This document shows, one piece after another, positions 11,601-23,387 of a stretch of 64,000 nucleotides of DNA. The translations under genes were made by a program, and so were the position numbers. The first letter of the stretch is position 1. Every line of letters starts with the position of its first letter. The stretch is from NCBI GenBank assembly GCA_936432065.2, contig OW386291.2, positions 100,567,823 through 100,631,822 of the forward strand, read 5' to 3'. This DNA comes from Rutpela maculata. Its lineage: Eukaryota; Arthropoda; Insecta; Coleoptera; Cerambycidae. The notes under the pieces are model-generated. The model saw nothing but the letters and a program-made list of their open reading frames with translations. It was not told the origin of the DNA and searched no databases.

Positions 11601-13697
11601 TTTTAGGTTGAAGTGAAGAAAGACCAATTTAGGATCAAGCAACCCCTTACAATCTACAACATAATCAATTATTTAGGTTTAATTAGAACTAATACAAGCT
11701 GGATGCTTTTGAAAACTTACTAATTAAAAAATGCAGAAACAATGTTAAAAATGCCTGCGTTATTGGTTTGTAGGTCACTATTAGCCGAAGATCACAAAAT
11801 TTAGGCAGATTAAGAACGTATCACTTTTAATATTAATGTGGAATTCGTTGTTAGATTTGGTTTAATTATTATCGTCTCGTTTAATAATAGCAATAATCGT
11901 CTCCAGGTAGTATCAACATGGTTGGTCTAATATGTATTGAGTGTAATGTTCGAATCAGTGCCCTTACGGTATCTGCAAGATCGACTTCGACGTTAGTGAT
12001 ACACCAAAAGTTTCAGTCCCCACTCCAGAACTAATCTGATTGCAACTAAACGTCCAAAATATCCAAAATTTGAAAAAAAAAACGGTCAGCTCTCGATGTA
12101 TTCAATGACAGTTTTTTTTTAATTTAATAACACCAACCGTTCTCTACATGTTGCATTTGACGATAAGACCATTTTTCATTATTTTTGGCATTTTCTTATT
12201 TAATTGAGAATCTTTTTTTAACTTTATTCCAATTCGAAGAATCGTTTTATAATTGTTGGCCAATCCTTCCTAAAATGAAACTTTAACAAAAAGTAAGTAT
12301 AATATTATATTTAATAAAGGATAAGGCATAGTTTTTTGTAAAAAAATTTTAACATTCCTCTTAAAAATTAAATTAAATACGCCTATTGTCTTGAAATAAA
12401 ATGTTACATGCTCGCAATATATTGATCAACACTTTCTTGCTGCGATTCCAACATCATTTCTATGTTTGTTATATTATTCGTACAATGTTATTGTGACTAC
12501 ATTCACGAAACAAAATTTAGTAATAGAGACGTAATCAAAAATCAATATTATTATCTAAATCGTCGAGGGAGGGATAACAGTAGTTTCATCGATTCGTGCC
12601 GTGTTGATAACTATGTTAAATATTTAGACAAGTTTATCTTAATAACAACTGTTATCAAACTAATGGCTTAATGGATTTTACCACGTGCTAATAGAAACCC
12701 GTATAAGATTACTCCTGATTTATGTTAGAAAATTGTTTTCACTGGATTATGCGCAAAGTTAGATTGCTTGTTTTATATTTAATCTTACAAGAGGTATGAA
12801 AATTACAGGTATATAGAGTAAAATATTTAAAAAAGACAATATACCGCGTGTTCTATTATGTTTTCCACTATTTTGATATTTTTTAAACAGATTGGGATAG
12901 GAATGTGTGGTTTTCACTGTTTTAAATGATCACAAGTTTTCATGCCTACTTTCAATTTTTTTCGCAGGTCCTAAAATTTCTAAAACAAAATGGCGCTTTT
13001 TCAATTTGCTCTTGTCAAGATTTTCTTTTTGAAAGTTATGTTCTTAAGTTGTCCAAAGACATTTAGTTTTCTAAAATTGATTAAAATCTGAGTGAGGAAT
13101 TTATTTTCATAGATAATCGAGCAAAATTACACATTCTTTAATGACACATTACTGTCTTAAAGTACGCTTTGATATAAACATCAAAGTTTATATCATTCGA
13201 GTTGTAGTTATTTAATTTTAACTTCCCTACAATAAAATTGTGAGAGGTTACTAAAATTAGTCCAAAATCGAAAATTGAGATAACATAAAATCTATACGTT
13301 TTGAGGTCCCAGGAACCCAAAAGAGTGATTTTTGAAAAATTATATTTTTCCCATGGACTTTACCTGCCGTAGAAAAAATTTTGGTGTTCCAAAGCACTCT
13401 AGACGAATGTCTTAAAATGCTTAAAAAACCTGAACATCAACTCAGATATTCTCGAAAATCTCATGATATACTCAGAATGTTGCCTTGAATTCAAGTATGT
13501 AAAAATAGTCTCATACCGTTCTTTATGTTCGAAAATCCATTTTTACAGGTAGTTTATGCACCCTAAATTTCAAATGCATAGGTTAAAAAATAAAGGAAAT
13601 ATAGGGGGGGGCACTAGCCTGTGGCACCCGGTATACGAGAATTCTTAATTTTTAACTTATATTGTTATTGTCTAAATGTTGGTTGTGTCATTTTCTT
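11600..13697. other. AT-rich, no gene; one diverged repeat
   Basis: About 12330-12610 is similar in block order to 18440-18725 (ATATTGATCAaCAC, TGACTACATTCACgAA and following), at low identity. A terminus-like GTGGCACCCGGTATA at 13621-13635 resembles the end of the inverted-repeat element at 24754. Otherwise nothing recognisable. Confidence 0.4.
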
Positions 13698-14127
13698 AAT
13701 TTTTTTGTATTTCTTTTTGGGATACTCTGCCGCATGTATATTCTTCTAAACAATGTCCGTGAAATCTACAAAATTTTTAACAAATAATGAAATAAGAAAA
13801 AATATAAAAATAACGTATTCTTAAAGCTGTGTATTTAATATACACAGCACGCAAAGACTTTTATAATATGCTTTGAGAAAGGAAACAGATTCGGTTTTCA
13901 AAACGTCAGCAAAATGTATTATTTTTATATTTTTACTTATTCATTATTCGTTATTTGTTATTTGCCAAAAAACGCCTTCTAACTGCTCCTTTAACGTTAA
14001 AGTCACAGACGTAGAGGTTATTTTCCAGTAAAATACTGGATAATTGTATAATTTTTTAGACCTCAGGGACATTGTTTAGAAGAAAATACATGTGGCAGAA
14101 CATCTGAACAAGAAACACAAAAAAATT
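13697..14127. mobile_element. Foldback element with a central hairpin
   Basis: The left arm (about 13697-13815) contains GCATGTATATTCTTCTAAAC and AACAATGTCC. The right arm (about 13915-14127) contains GTTTAGAAGAAAATACATGT, the inverted equivalent. Inner parts also match (AATATAAAAATAA against its complement near 13920). The centre holds a hairpin, GCTGTGTATTTAATATACAC followed by AGC (13827-13849). No ORF. Confidence 0.75.
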
Positions 14128-15936
14128 ATATATTCCACATTTCATAAAATACTTAATATTGTAAACTTTTACGTATTTGTATTGGTTAACTACTTTCGTG
14201 ATTTTTGGCAATTTCCGAAATCAACAAAGGGACACTCTTAGTCACATAATTATAAAAGATTGCAAAATTTATGTTTTCAAATAACAAGCGGGCAAATCGG
14301 CCGATACTATTATAAAGCGAAACAATTACAACTGAGATACAATGCATTTATTTTCTATTCCAGGCTACCACATCCTCCTGAATGGCGGTTTTCATTTTCT
14401 AAATTCACCATTTTCATTACTTTTTTCCAGTAAACTGAGCGACAATATTACGAACATAAACAAATGTGTTTTTTTATGCATTTAGTTCTGCCCAGCTATC
14501 TCTGTACTATTGTGATGGAGATACTAGCATATTGAAAACACCAACCAAACCTAGAAACATTTTTAATTTGAAAACATCCGATCGAAATACCAAAATGCCA
14601 GGTCATCCAATGTAAATTCATTCATTTATTATAAAATTACATGTTTCACGGTTGAAATTTGTTTAATACTCATAGTGTAATAATAACCGATACATATTCC
14701 ATTTTTACAACAAGAAATTTTGGTTCATTTTTCATTCTTCGAAAAAAATAATGTAATTCTATATTATGGCGGGTGCGCCGGTCACAGATGGTTTGTACAT
14801 AATCTAAAGAACTTCCAAGCTTCCACCCACAAGTCGCTATCACTCAATATTCTATATGAATAGCATCAGATGCATAATGACCCCCTTAGGTATTACACTT
14901 CTTGATTAGTTTAATTTTATTACACGATTATTAACTAAATACTTTTTTTCTTGAGTAATTCCTTATTAGATTAAATTAATCAAATCACACATTTATTCCA
15001 GATAAATGCTAATAGTCGCTAAAATATGCCCCTTTTCGAAATTGGTGCATTCACATTGTAAGTTTTAGTACAATAACAATTACAATTATTTATTTGCGTT
15101 ACACATACACATTTACACATGCAATGGGGAACTTGCCCATTTTTTTTTTGTTTCATTAAAGTGTGTGTTTATGTATAAAAACACACCACACCGAATATCG
15201 GCTATTAAATCGCAGTACTTACTTTGTAATAAATAATTAAAGTTTACTTTAGTCTTCACCCTAATTAATAGACTGGGCGGATGTTGGCTTTGAGACGTCC
15301 GCATGCACATTTGCGCTTTAGTTTTGTCACACTGCAAAGTGTCACTGTCTGATAATACAACTATTAAATCAGCAAATAAAATTCTTATTCGCGTGCCTAA
15401 AGATAAAAATCGCCGATCAAAATAGCTAATAGCATGCAGAAGAAATAATATAGGGGATATTTCTGAAAAGAAAAAACAACGCCATTTATATATGTGAAGA
15501 CTATTTTAATGTAAGTACATTAAGTATAGCCAAAACACCAAGAATTGAATTTTTGTTTAAGATAATATATTACAAATTCCAGGTCAGTGTTAAAGTTTAT
15601 TTTAATTTACCATTGAATAGAGTGTCATAAACTTTAATTTCTTTAAACAATATGTTCATTCCTAAAAATATGCATATTACTTTTCCATTGAAAATGTTTT
15701 TCTGATTTCACATACAGGAGTACAAGACACAACATAATATGCGTATAAATTACCCATATTTAATTGACTCCTTTAGAAATACCAGAAAGAAGAGTTATAA
15801 ACAAATATGAACTAAAATGAAACAAAGCCTTTAGGTATACATGGTAACAGTACATATTTATTTTATATATTTATTAATTAACTAATTAAAGATTTTAATC
15901 GCTTATATTTCTGGAAGAGATTTTTTTTTTAATTTT
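14127..15936. other. AT-rich, no gene recognised
   Basis: Long AT-rich stretch with no coding motif on either strand and no clear repeat that I can pair within the window. Confidence 0.4.
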
Positions 15937-16290
15937 TGTTGTCTATGGGGTTTTTAATGCTGTTATTTTACGATTTTGAGTATTTTTATTCAATTTTATT
16001 TTTTGGGCAAGTTGCCGAGTACCGTGGAACTGACTTGCCTTCGCGGTGGCCGTGTATAGCATCTGTCGATGCTTGCGCGCGCCTGTTACTACCTGGAGGT
16101 AGTAACAGGCAGCACTGCAGCACTTACAATGTGAAAATCGCGGTTTGTGATTTTTAAAACATGAATATGAATAAACAACGGCGCCTTAAATGGGTACACA
16201 ATTCAGAAGTATCAAAGCTTGGGGTTTTACAAGTAATATAAAAATATATTTTGATGGGTAAAATTCGGGCTAGAAAGTTGCTTCGTTACA
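15937..16290 (-). repeat. Candidate 3' LTR of the gypsy element
   Basis: Downstream of the pol stop on the minus strand, a purine-rich AAGTAAGAGAGGGG (polypurine-tract-like) is followed directly by TGTAACGAAG at 16290, a usual TG LTR start. A possible CA end is ATAGACAACA at 15937. Inside is a perfect 14-bp-arm hairpin, GCCTGTTACTACCT then AGGTAGTAACAGGC (16081-16110), and an AATAAAA-type signal. No second LTR is in the window, so boundaries are inferred. Confidence 0.4.
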
Positions 16291-16631
16291 CCCCTCTCTT
16301 ACTTCATACAAAAAAATAATAAAATGAAATGTAATTATTTTTTTCTTCCTTGCATCGGTATTTAAATAAAAGAAAAATTTAATCAATGTCCCTAAATGAT
16401 TTAAGGCGCATAGCCCACACAGGTTTATAAACTTTACACACCTTTCACAAATAAAAATCAAAACAAAACATCTTTCCAGAAAACAATAGCAATAATAACA
16501 ATGAGAAATAAAACAGAAATCATCTTACTATGGCCTGATAGCATAATTCTAGCTTCTGGTATGGAGGGTCCTCCTAAAAATACCTGAAAAATAATGTAAA
16601 ATTAAACGGTTACTGCTGGTGCTTTAGGTCT

Positions 16632-17327
16632 CTATGGGAGCAGGTTGCACCGGACTCCTTCGCGTTGTCTCAATCTGGCGGATCGACGGGTAACGTACTC
16701 GGGCTGGACGGGCGGCCGAGTTTCTTCGCCAGGAAATGAGCTTGGTGGTCTCCTGGAAGGTTTCTTTTTGGCGGTCTGTGTTGTCTTTGGCAGCTCGTTG
16801 AAAGATACATGTTGTTTCAAGTCTTTTATATGGATGCGGGTCAGTTTCTTTCCGGTATCTGACTTCAGATTGTATACTACTGGTGATAGGACGGTGTACG
16901 GCCCAGAGTATTTCGGAGCTAACTTTGAGGCGAAACCTTGGATGGCTGAAGAAAGGGGATGCTCCCGTTTCATAACACGGTCATCTATATGATATTGGAT
17001 ATCCCGGCGTCGGAGGTTGTAATATTTGCTCTGGGAGGTGTATGCTTGAGCTAGTTTTATTCTGACCAGCTCAAATACCTCTTGTAACTTATCGAGACGG
17101 TTGGTATGAATGGCGGGTATTTGATTGCCCTTGTCTTCATTGGGTTCGGTGGCTTCCTGAGTCGCGGTTTGGTACACGGTAGCGGGTAGTGTAAGTTCCC
17201 TGCCAAAGTTCAAAAACGCGGGAGAAGAACCGGTTGACTCATGCCTCGAGCTGTTGATAGCCAGTTGTAAGTTGTTTAAATTTTGGTTCCATTTTCGGTG
17301 ATCTTGTTCGCAATACTGGGCTATCAT
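16632..17327 (-). pseudogene. Gypsy integrase C-terminal region
   Basis: About 231 residues open in the same frame as the core, after the TAG at 17331. Begins with IAQYCEQDHRKWNQNLNNLQ and INSSRHESTGSSPAFLNFGR, the standard post-core segment (NxxxHxSTGxSPxxLxFGR). Later, GPYTVLSPVVYNLKSDTG and IHIKDLKQH form the GPY/F-type module. The tail is basic and Pro/Arg-rich (KKKPSRRPP, TRRSARLRQR). No chromodomain is seen. It is the last pol piece before the candidate LTR. Confidence 0.85.
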
Positions 17328-17330
17328 AGT

Positions 17331-17730
17331 CTAAATCGTGCGGTTGGCTCTTTCCACGAGGTTCGCTTGGGGCGTATATGGCGGTGTTAACCAGTGCTGG
17401 ATGCCGAATTCTTCTAGCAATGCGCGGAAAGTGCGGCTGTCGTACTGGCTACCATTATCGGTGATTACGGTACGTGGACATCCGAAGCGAGTGATGACTT
17501 CATCGTAGAGAGCTTGACTGACGTTCTGGGCGGTGGCACTTCGTAGGGGGCGGTACTGGAACCATTTGGTAAAGCGGTCCTGGAAAACCACTAGGTAGTT
17601 GTTTCCTTTACTGGATCTGGGTAGCGGTCCTAGTAAGTCAGTACTGACGGTTTCCCAGGGTTGGCGGCTGATGGACGGTTGCATGGCTCCTGGTGTTTGC
17701 TGATCTTGTAACATTGGCACTACATACAGC
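17331..17730 (-). pseudogene. Gypsy integrase catalytic core
   Basis: RNase H-fold DDE core: the first Asp is in VSTDLLGPLPRS, the second in VITDNGSQYDS, and the Glu in ANLVERANRT, in the usual D-D-35-E spacing. In between lie KWFQYRPLRS and DEVITRFGCPRT. The frame ends at an in-frame TAG (17331-17333) immediately after RANRTI; the C-terminal domain resumes in the same frame at 17327. Catalytic residues are intact, but the stop and the upstream frameshift prevent a full protein without recoding. It would join element DNA ends to the chromosome. Confidence 0.88.
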
Positions 17731-18052
17731 TACGTACATATCTGGCGACATCACGGAACATGCCTGGCCAGTAGTATTTGTGCGATATCCGGGCTATTGT
17801 TTTGGCAATTCCCAGGTGTCCAGCGGACGAAGCATCATGGTTTTCTTGCAAAACGTTGGCCCGGAGCGGAGTTGGCACACATAGCTTCCATGGGTCAGAT
17901 AGGTCGGGTTCGGTTAAGTCGCTAGAATCCCAGAAGTGGCGGTGCAGCCGGTCATTACGTACACAGTAATCCGGATTAGCTTCTGGGTTCTTTTCAACTT
18001 CCGACTTCTTCCGTTTGTACCATGAACAGTTTGGTGCTTCATTCACAGCACG
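17720..18052 (-). pseudogene. Gypsy integrase, zinc-binding domain
   Basis: Contains the HHCC finger: HDASSAGHLGIAKT supplies the two His (HxxxxxxGHxG pattern), followed by ISHKYYWPGM and ARYVRSC with the first Cys pair near 17725, where a TAG and a frameshift interrupt the CxxC. Preceded by a linker with PNCSWYKRKK and LCVPTPLRANVLQENHD. The domain normally binds zinc and assists integrase multimerisation and viral-DNA-end binding. Order and spacing fit Ty3/gypsy. Confidence 0.85.
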
Positions 18053-18395
18053 TACCAGGGGCGGGAGAAGATCCTTCCAACGGTTGACGTGATAGTGTAT
18101 CAGCTACACGGTTTAAGCTTCCTTTACGGTACTTGATCTTAAAATCATACTGTTGCAAAAATACGCTCCAGCGAGCTAGGCGGCCAGTCGGACTTTTGAT
18201 GGACTGTAGCCAGCGAAGGGACTGATGATCGGTCAAGACAGTAAAGTGGTATCCTTCGAGGTACGGTCTCATTTTCTCTATGCCCTACATGATGGCCAAA
18301 CATTCCCTTTCCGTCACGGAGTAGTTCTTCTCGGCAGGAGTTAAGGTTCGGCTGGCGTAGGCAATCACTCGGTCATGTCCCTCAATTTCCTGTCC
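18039..18395 (-). pseudogene. Gypsy RNase H domain, partial
   Basis: Reading from 18395 down: a piece with VIAYASRTLTPAEKNYSVTE, an in-frame TAG (18285-18287, probably a former Trp), then MRPYLEGYHFTVLTDHQSLR, SPTGRLARW, YRKGSLNRVADTLSR. These are the standard RNase H blocks of Ty3/gypsy pol (YxSRxLxxAExNYxxxExE, TDHxxLxxL, GxxNxxADxLSR). TDHQ holds the Asp-His of the catalytic region. The N-terminal strand is lost at the truncation point. A frameshift near 18050 separates it from the integrase. Confidence 0.85.
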
Positions 18396-18727
18396 CTATT
18401 AATAATAATTTGTACCCAACAGTATTTTTCGGTTAAGGCTCATATTTTGTAGTAAATGTTAGACTTCTCATTGAAATTAAATGAAATTGTTTATCATCTT
18501 GAATACGATATGAGCATGTGAACCACTATTCTTTCTGCTGACACCCATTTGGCTCTATATTGATCAGCACATTCCTGTTGCGAAGGCAAAATTATTTTTC
18601 CGTGTAATATATTCCTCTTATACCTTTATTTTGACTATATTCACAAATTGGGTAAATACAAGATAGAAAGGAAACCGAACATCAATATCATAATTTAGGT
18701 CATGGTGAGGGGGATTCATCCATTCAA
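18396..18727 (-). repeat. Probable 3' UTR of the LINE relic at 18.7 kb (repeat B)
   Basis: Lies between the gypsy truncation point and the LINE RT relic. About 18440-18725 matches 12330-12610 in block order at low identity, so it is a dispersed sequence. Being directly 3' of the minus-strand RT it may be that LINE's UTR; this is inference. Confidence 0.4.
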
Positions 18728-19985
18728 TTAGGTCATAATTAATGCTTGTTTCTGCGTTTTTAGATGCCAAAACGTCAAACTAAAAATAGAACTGTACATC
18801 GTCAGTATACATATGAATGGAACAGTACCTTGTGACAAGTGGTAGGTAGGCAATATAAATATTAAATAGCAAGGGCCACAGTATAGAACCCTGAAGCAGC
18901 AAGCATGACATTTTTTCCCACTTGAAGTGTCAATATAAGTGTATTGGTAGCGATTAAGTAGATACGAGATACTGTCATTAATACCGTAAGTATTTAGTTT
19001 TTTTGTAAGCTGTTCAACGTTTAATGAGTAAAAGGTTTTCGACATGTGTAACAAGGTCAAAGATGTTATTTTATCAGAACTAATTGAGGTCAATACATCG
19101 TCAAGCAAAGATATCAGGGCAGTAGATGTGCCGTAATTTTTACGAAATCCACACTGTGTTTTGGATATGGCATTATTGTTTAGCACATAAGACGGCAGTT
19201 GTTGCTGGATTACACCCTCAGCTAATTTTGAGGCACTGAGAGTAAGCTAATGGGTCTTAGTTCGAAAATAGTACTTATTTTATTGTTTTTAGGTATCGGC
19301 TTGACTAAGACCTCTTTGTAAATTAGCGGGACAGCTCCAGTTTCAAATGAAAAGTTTATAATATGTGAAAGTGTTTCCACTATTATTGGTAAGCTAAGTT
19401 GGCGCATTTTTCCAGAGATGCCATCACATCCAACTGTGTGAGGTTTTTGTTTTAAAATTAGAGACTGAATTAATTCTAAGGTGGACAATTGAAATTTAAA
19501 ACTGCTATTTGAGAATTTGCTATTCTCGAATTTCATTAGATAATTGTCCGGTACTTTTTCGCGTGCTATGGAATTAATAGTTGTAGATACGATTGCATCA
19601 CAAAGATGTTGAGGAAGAGATGAGAAATTTTAGTTAGATTTAACGATATCGTTAGACTTTAAGGTTGCCCATAGATTTTTAATATTTGTAAAATTTAACT
19701 CAATATGGAAGTTAAGAAAAGTTTTTTTCATTCTGTAAAGCAGCATTGTAAATATTTCTCATAGCAAAAAACTATTTTTTATCTGTAGAACTTCTACTAC
19801 TTTTAGACTTATTCCAAGCTTTAGTTTTGAGTTGTTTTTATCATATGTATAGTATCAGTAAATCATGCTTCATTTGTTCTTTTACTATGAAAACTTCTAG
19901 TTTTTAGTGGGACATGGATATCAATAAGTGCTATTAATTGAGCGTTAAAGTAAGAAACCTTCTCATTAATATCGGTCATTACGCA
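18728..19985 (-). pseudogene. Decayed LINE: pre-RT linker and reverse transcriptase
   Basis: From 19985 downward: a linker with VPLKTRSFHSKRTNEA, SNDIVKSN and IVSTTINSIAREKVPDNY, then KPHTVGCDGISGKM, the RT N-terminal GxDGIS motif, LSHIINFSFETGAVP, VLVKPIPKNN and ELRPISLLSVP. After a frameshift near 19220 come TQCGFRKNYGTSTALISLLD (GFRxxxST block) and SLTLLHMSKTFYSLN, where the usual LDLSKAFD is degraded. The YADD catalytic region is not recognisable; the reading ends near 18728. Order and motifs fit a Jockey/CR1-type LINE. Many substitutions and shifts: inactive. Confidence 0.7.
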
Positions 19986-22900
19986 ATGTCAATTATTTAA
20001 ATCCAAAATTATCATTTAGCTTGGGGTTGAGGATGAGGTACGGCCATCGGCTTAAGTGGGTGACTAAGCATCTCATCTAATAGTTACCTGCTAAATAAGG
20101 CTGTGAGATGACCCATGGGCTGTTCACGGTGGTAATCTCCATACCGTTGACTCGTCAGAAAGCGCCACCTTTCTGACAAGTTAACGGTACGATGATCCAG
20201 CTAGGGTTAAAGTTAGTAGCAAAGGAACCCTAGACACAAAGGACCCCTCATGGCCTATACGTAAAGTGTAAAGTGTTGACAGTGAAGTAATGCGAGTTGA
20301 GGATCTTAGAAATGGAGCAGCACGTACTCTAGGACGCGTATGACACTCTGCACGGCTCTCTGTCGGGCGTGCCGCTACACTCTTGGTAGCTCCCAACTCG
20401 CAATCTTCCACTGTCAACATATTGTGTTCGAGTTATAGTTGTCTAATAAGAAGTAGTACTGTACGCATCTGAATTTAAGATGTCAACGACAAAGCAGACC
20501 TGAACTGATTAATAGGCCATTCTTTGTTTATGTGGCGAATTGCGTACCTTGTTTCTTTCTCTTTATTGTTATTTTTGGCATTAAAAATAATAATTTTAAT
20601 AATACATGGTATCTATTATTTGTTAATTACTTTTTACTTAAAAAACTATATATGTTTTAATATATTCGTGGCCAAAACACTGCGCATGTAAGGCCATATA
20701 TAGAAGGAAAAAAAAATACATGGCCTAATGGTTTTCAAGATCATTTTGTTTTAAGTAATTTGCAAGATGTTAATGGCATTATTCAGCAAAATTCATATTT
20801 TTTTTAGGTTACCTAGTTCATCCCTTTAAAAGTACAGTTTCTTCGACACAAACGGTGTCTGGCCAGTTAAATATTAATGTACTTAAATATTTTTTAAAAT
20901 TTATGTACAATTGTAGTTTAAACCACTTGTTTTCAGGAAACGTGAGTGATATTTAGGTTAAGTACATTGCAATGTATGGAATATTTAGAAGTGTGTGAAT
21001 GGAGGGGAATATCTTTTAAATGCAGGACATATTATTTTGTGTGGTACAACTCGTTCAACACAAAACTTAATAAATGTGTATGCTCTATGTTTACAAACAA
21101 TTGTCTCAGATTCAAATACCCATGAAATTAGTGGTACATTGAATATAACCAACTTTTAGCTTTCACCACCTTTTATTCTCAAACCCTTTCTCTGTTCCCT
21201 CTATTAGTCACCTTTTTGTTAATTTTGTTAATTTCTGTTCTTTTGTCCCTTTTTGTTCTCTTTCAAAATCCCCTCTCGACCAATAACTTCTTGTAAATCA
21301 AACTTTTTATTTAAATCACAACTTCCTCTCCACCCTATCTTTCCGAAGGCAGGCAGACCATCGGAAGAATACTGTCATTGGCTCGAACGGGTTTTTTCAA
21401 TAAGTCTTTTCCCGTATCAATAATCCAATTTTTAAAACTGTGCGCGTGTGCTGTGCAAACTAAAACATTAGTGTAATTTTTAAGTGTTTTTAAAACTCAT
21501 TCTAGTTATAGTTCGCCAAATTGTTAGATTTAAGTTTTTTGTTCCAAAGAACAGGAGTTCTAACCTTATAATTCTTCATTTATTGTTTAAGCCGGAGTTA
21601 AACCCGTTTCACCCGACCACCCATCTACCACAACGTTGCACGCCGTGGTGGTGTGGTCGGCTCTGAATCGGGACTTGACTCAGGTGCACTTTTGTATTAT
21701 TAATTGTAATAAAACATTTTTGAATTGAAAAATTGAATATAACTGAAAAGATATTTATTAATTCTTTAAGTAAAATAAATGAAATAGTATTTTCTAAAAT
21801 ATGAAATAGAAATATTAAAACATAATTGTGGAACAGTATATATTACTTTTGAATATACTGGAATTACATATATATATATATATTTATTTCAAAAATTTCA
21901 ATTACAATGTGTGATTGTCCAGGCCACTACTATTGCCACTCGGGGCCACGGTTATTTGCACCAGCTTTTTCCCTCTCCATGCCTGATTAAAGGTGGCTAC
22001 GCCAAAGAGGGTAAGTTTTGAACATTGCCGTGCCAACTCAACTAAAGAGTTGTCCCTGCAATCTAGAAAGGATACCGACTAAGTTGGCTCCAGCAAATTG
22101 TATCGTGTGTAACTCCCTTAAACGCTATCATATTCTTAATAACTTAATATCTCAGTTTATCATTATACTTATTGTAGTAAACAATATGTCAGCAATTATC
22201 CACGAAAACAAAACAACCACAGAAATTACTAAATTAGAAGAATTAATAAACTCCAAAAATAAAATGGCTTCGAGGAAGCACCATACAATTTGGGACGTCT
22301 TTGTTCTAAACCACCGCTATAATTGGTTCTTTATTTGATTGCAATTTACAATAAAAAATAATTTCATGACATCTTTAGTTTTCATAAGATATCGTATATT
22401 TTATGTGCCTGCCTTTTACATTTAGTTCTTTTCATCATTGACTTTCCGGTGTAATCTAAGAAAACGTTTTCCCACCCCCGGTTCGAGCGGCGGGTCTCAT
22501 TAAGTGGTTTCCCCTGGTAACGGTTGTCAGAGGTCGTCAGTTGCCTGCCTGTATTATGAGCAGCAAGCAATTGTAACTGCTATATTCCAGAAAAATAAAC
22601 CTACGAAGAGAACAGTGGAGTTCTATGGCAATAAATGAATATTACCCTGTTTATTCACTATACTTTAGCGACTCTGATTTGGCTTTATGAGATGTAATTG
22701 CAATTATGTATTTCCTCGTTCGTTAGATGGTTTAATATATACGTAATTTATGCTGATTCATGTTTGGGGATTAAAGTTTATTTGAAAACACAGGATCACT
22801 GGTAATTTTTAATATTCCCATTCGCCTTGGACTTTTCTAGAAATTTTGCTTATTTAGTATTTTTGAAATATTATGAAAATATACATTAATATAATAATAA

Positions 22901-23385
22901 TATGAAATTTGACAAAATTCTCCGCATTAGAAGCGAATAAAATGGACCAAATTAAGGTACCAATATACAGAAAGTAGATAATTCATATTAAATAAAGAAG
23001 TGTGAATGAATTTAAATAAATAATTTAAGTATTTTCAACATATTTTTTTCTTTAAAATGCTAGGAATCATATCATGTAATTCAATACTTCGTCAGTATTA
23101 ACTAGAAGAGTAGTTGTTTTGATTGGTTCTCCAATAATGAGTGTTTTAAAGTATTTACCTAACTAGTACATTAGCGTGCCCAGATATACAGAAAGTAAGT
23201 GATTTCGTAATAAATAAAAAAGTGTGTAAGTTGTGATTTGCATAATACCTAAATAATATTCTCTAAAATGGATAATTTAAAAAACACGCTTTTGTTAAAA
23301 ATTCACTAAAAAGAAAAAAATCCGTTTTTCATTTTCAATTTTAATCGTATCTTTTCAAATTTACTTATTTTATCTACGACTAATA
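19985..23385. other. No confident gene; short hairpins and a pyrimidine-rich block
   Basis: Contains an inverted pair TACCGTTGACTCGTCAGAAAG / CTTTCTGACAAGTTAACGGT near 20139-20187, another (GTTGACAGTG ... CACTGTCAAC) spanning 20276-20419, a pyrimidine-rich stretch (21170-21350), and a GC-richer hairpin around 21618-21661 (CCGACCAC ... GTGGTCGG) followed by AATAAAAC at 21706. The last could be an LTR or UTR end, but I see no partner. No protein family recognised. Confidence 0.35.
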
Positions 23386-23387
23386 TA

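Larger units (their letters stand above)
15937..18395 (-). mobile_element. 5'-truncated Ty3/gypsy LTR retrotransposon
   Basis: A minus-strand pol remnant runs RNase H, integrase zinc finger, integrase core, C-terminal domain, then a candidate LTR. RNase H before integrase is the Ty3/gypsy order. It ends abruptly at about 18395 within RNase H; gag, protease and reverse transcriptase are absent. Its base composition is visibly more GC-rich than its surroundings. It is inactive: at least two in-frame TAG codons (18285-18287 and 17331-17333) and frameshifts near 18050 and 17725. Confidence 0.85.

Noticed and set aside
16645..16992. 115-residue plus-strand open frame
   Set aside because: Antisense to the gypsy integrase C-terminal region.
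21400..22340. Possible host transcript (hairpin, AATAAA, a GGTAAGT donor-like site)
   Set aside because: No protein-coding similarity and no acceptor/exon series; isolated signals of this kind are expected by chance.
22380..22620. GC-richer stretch with GGTTCGAGCGG as a tRNA-like B box
   Set aside because: No matching A box at a usable distance and no cloverleaf.
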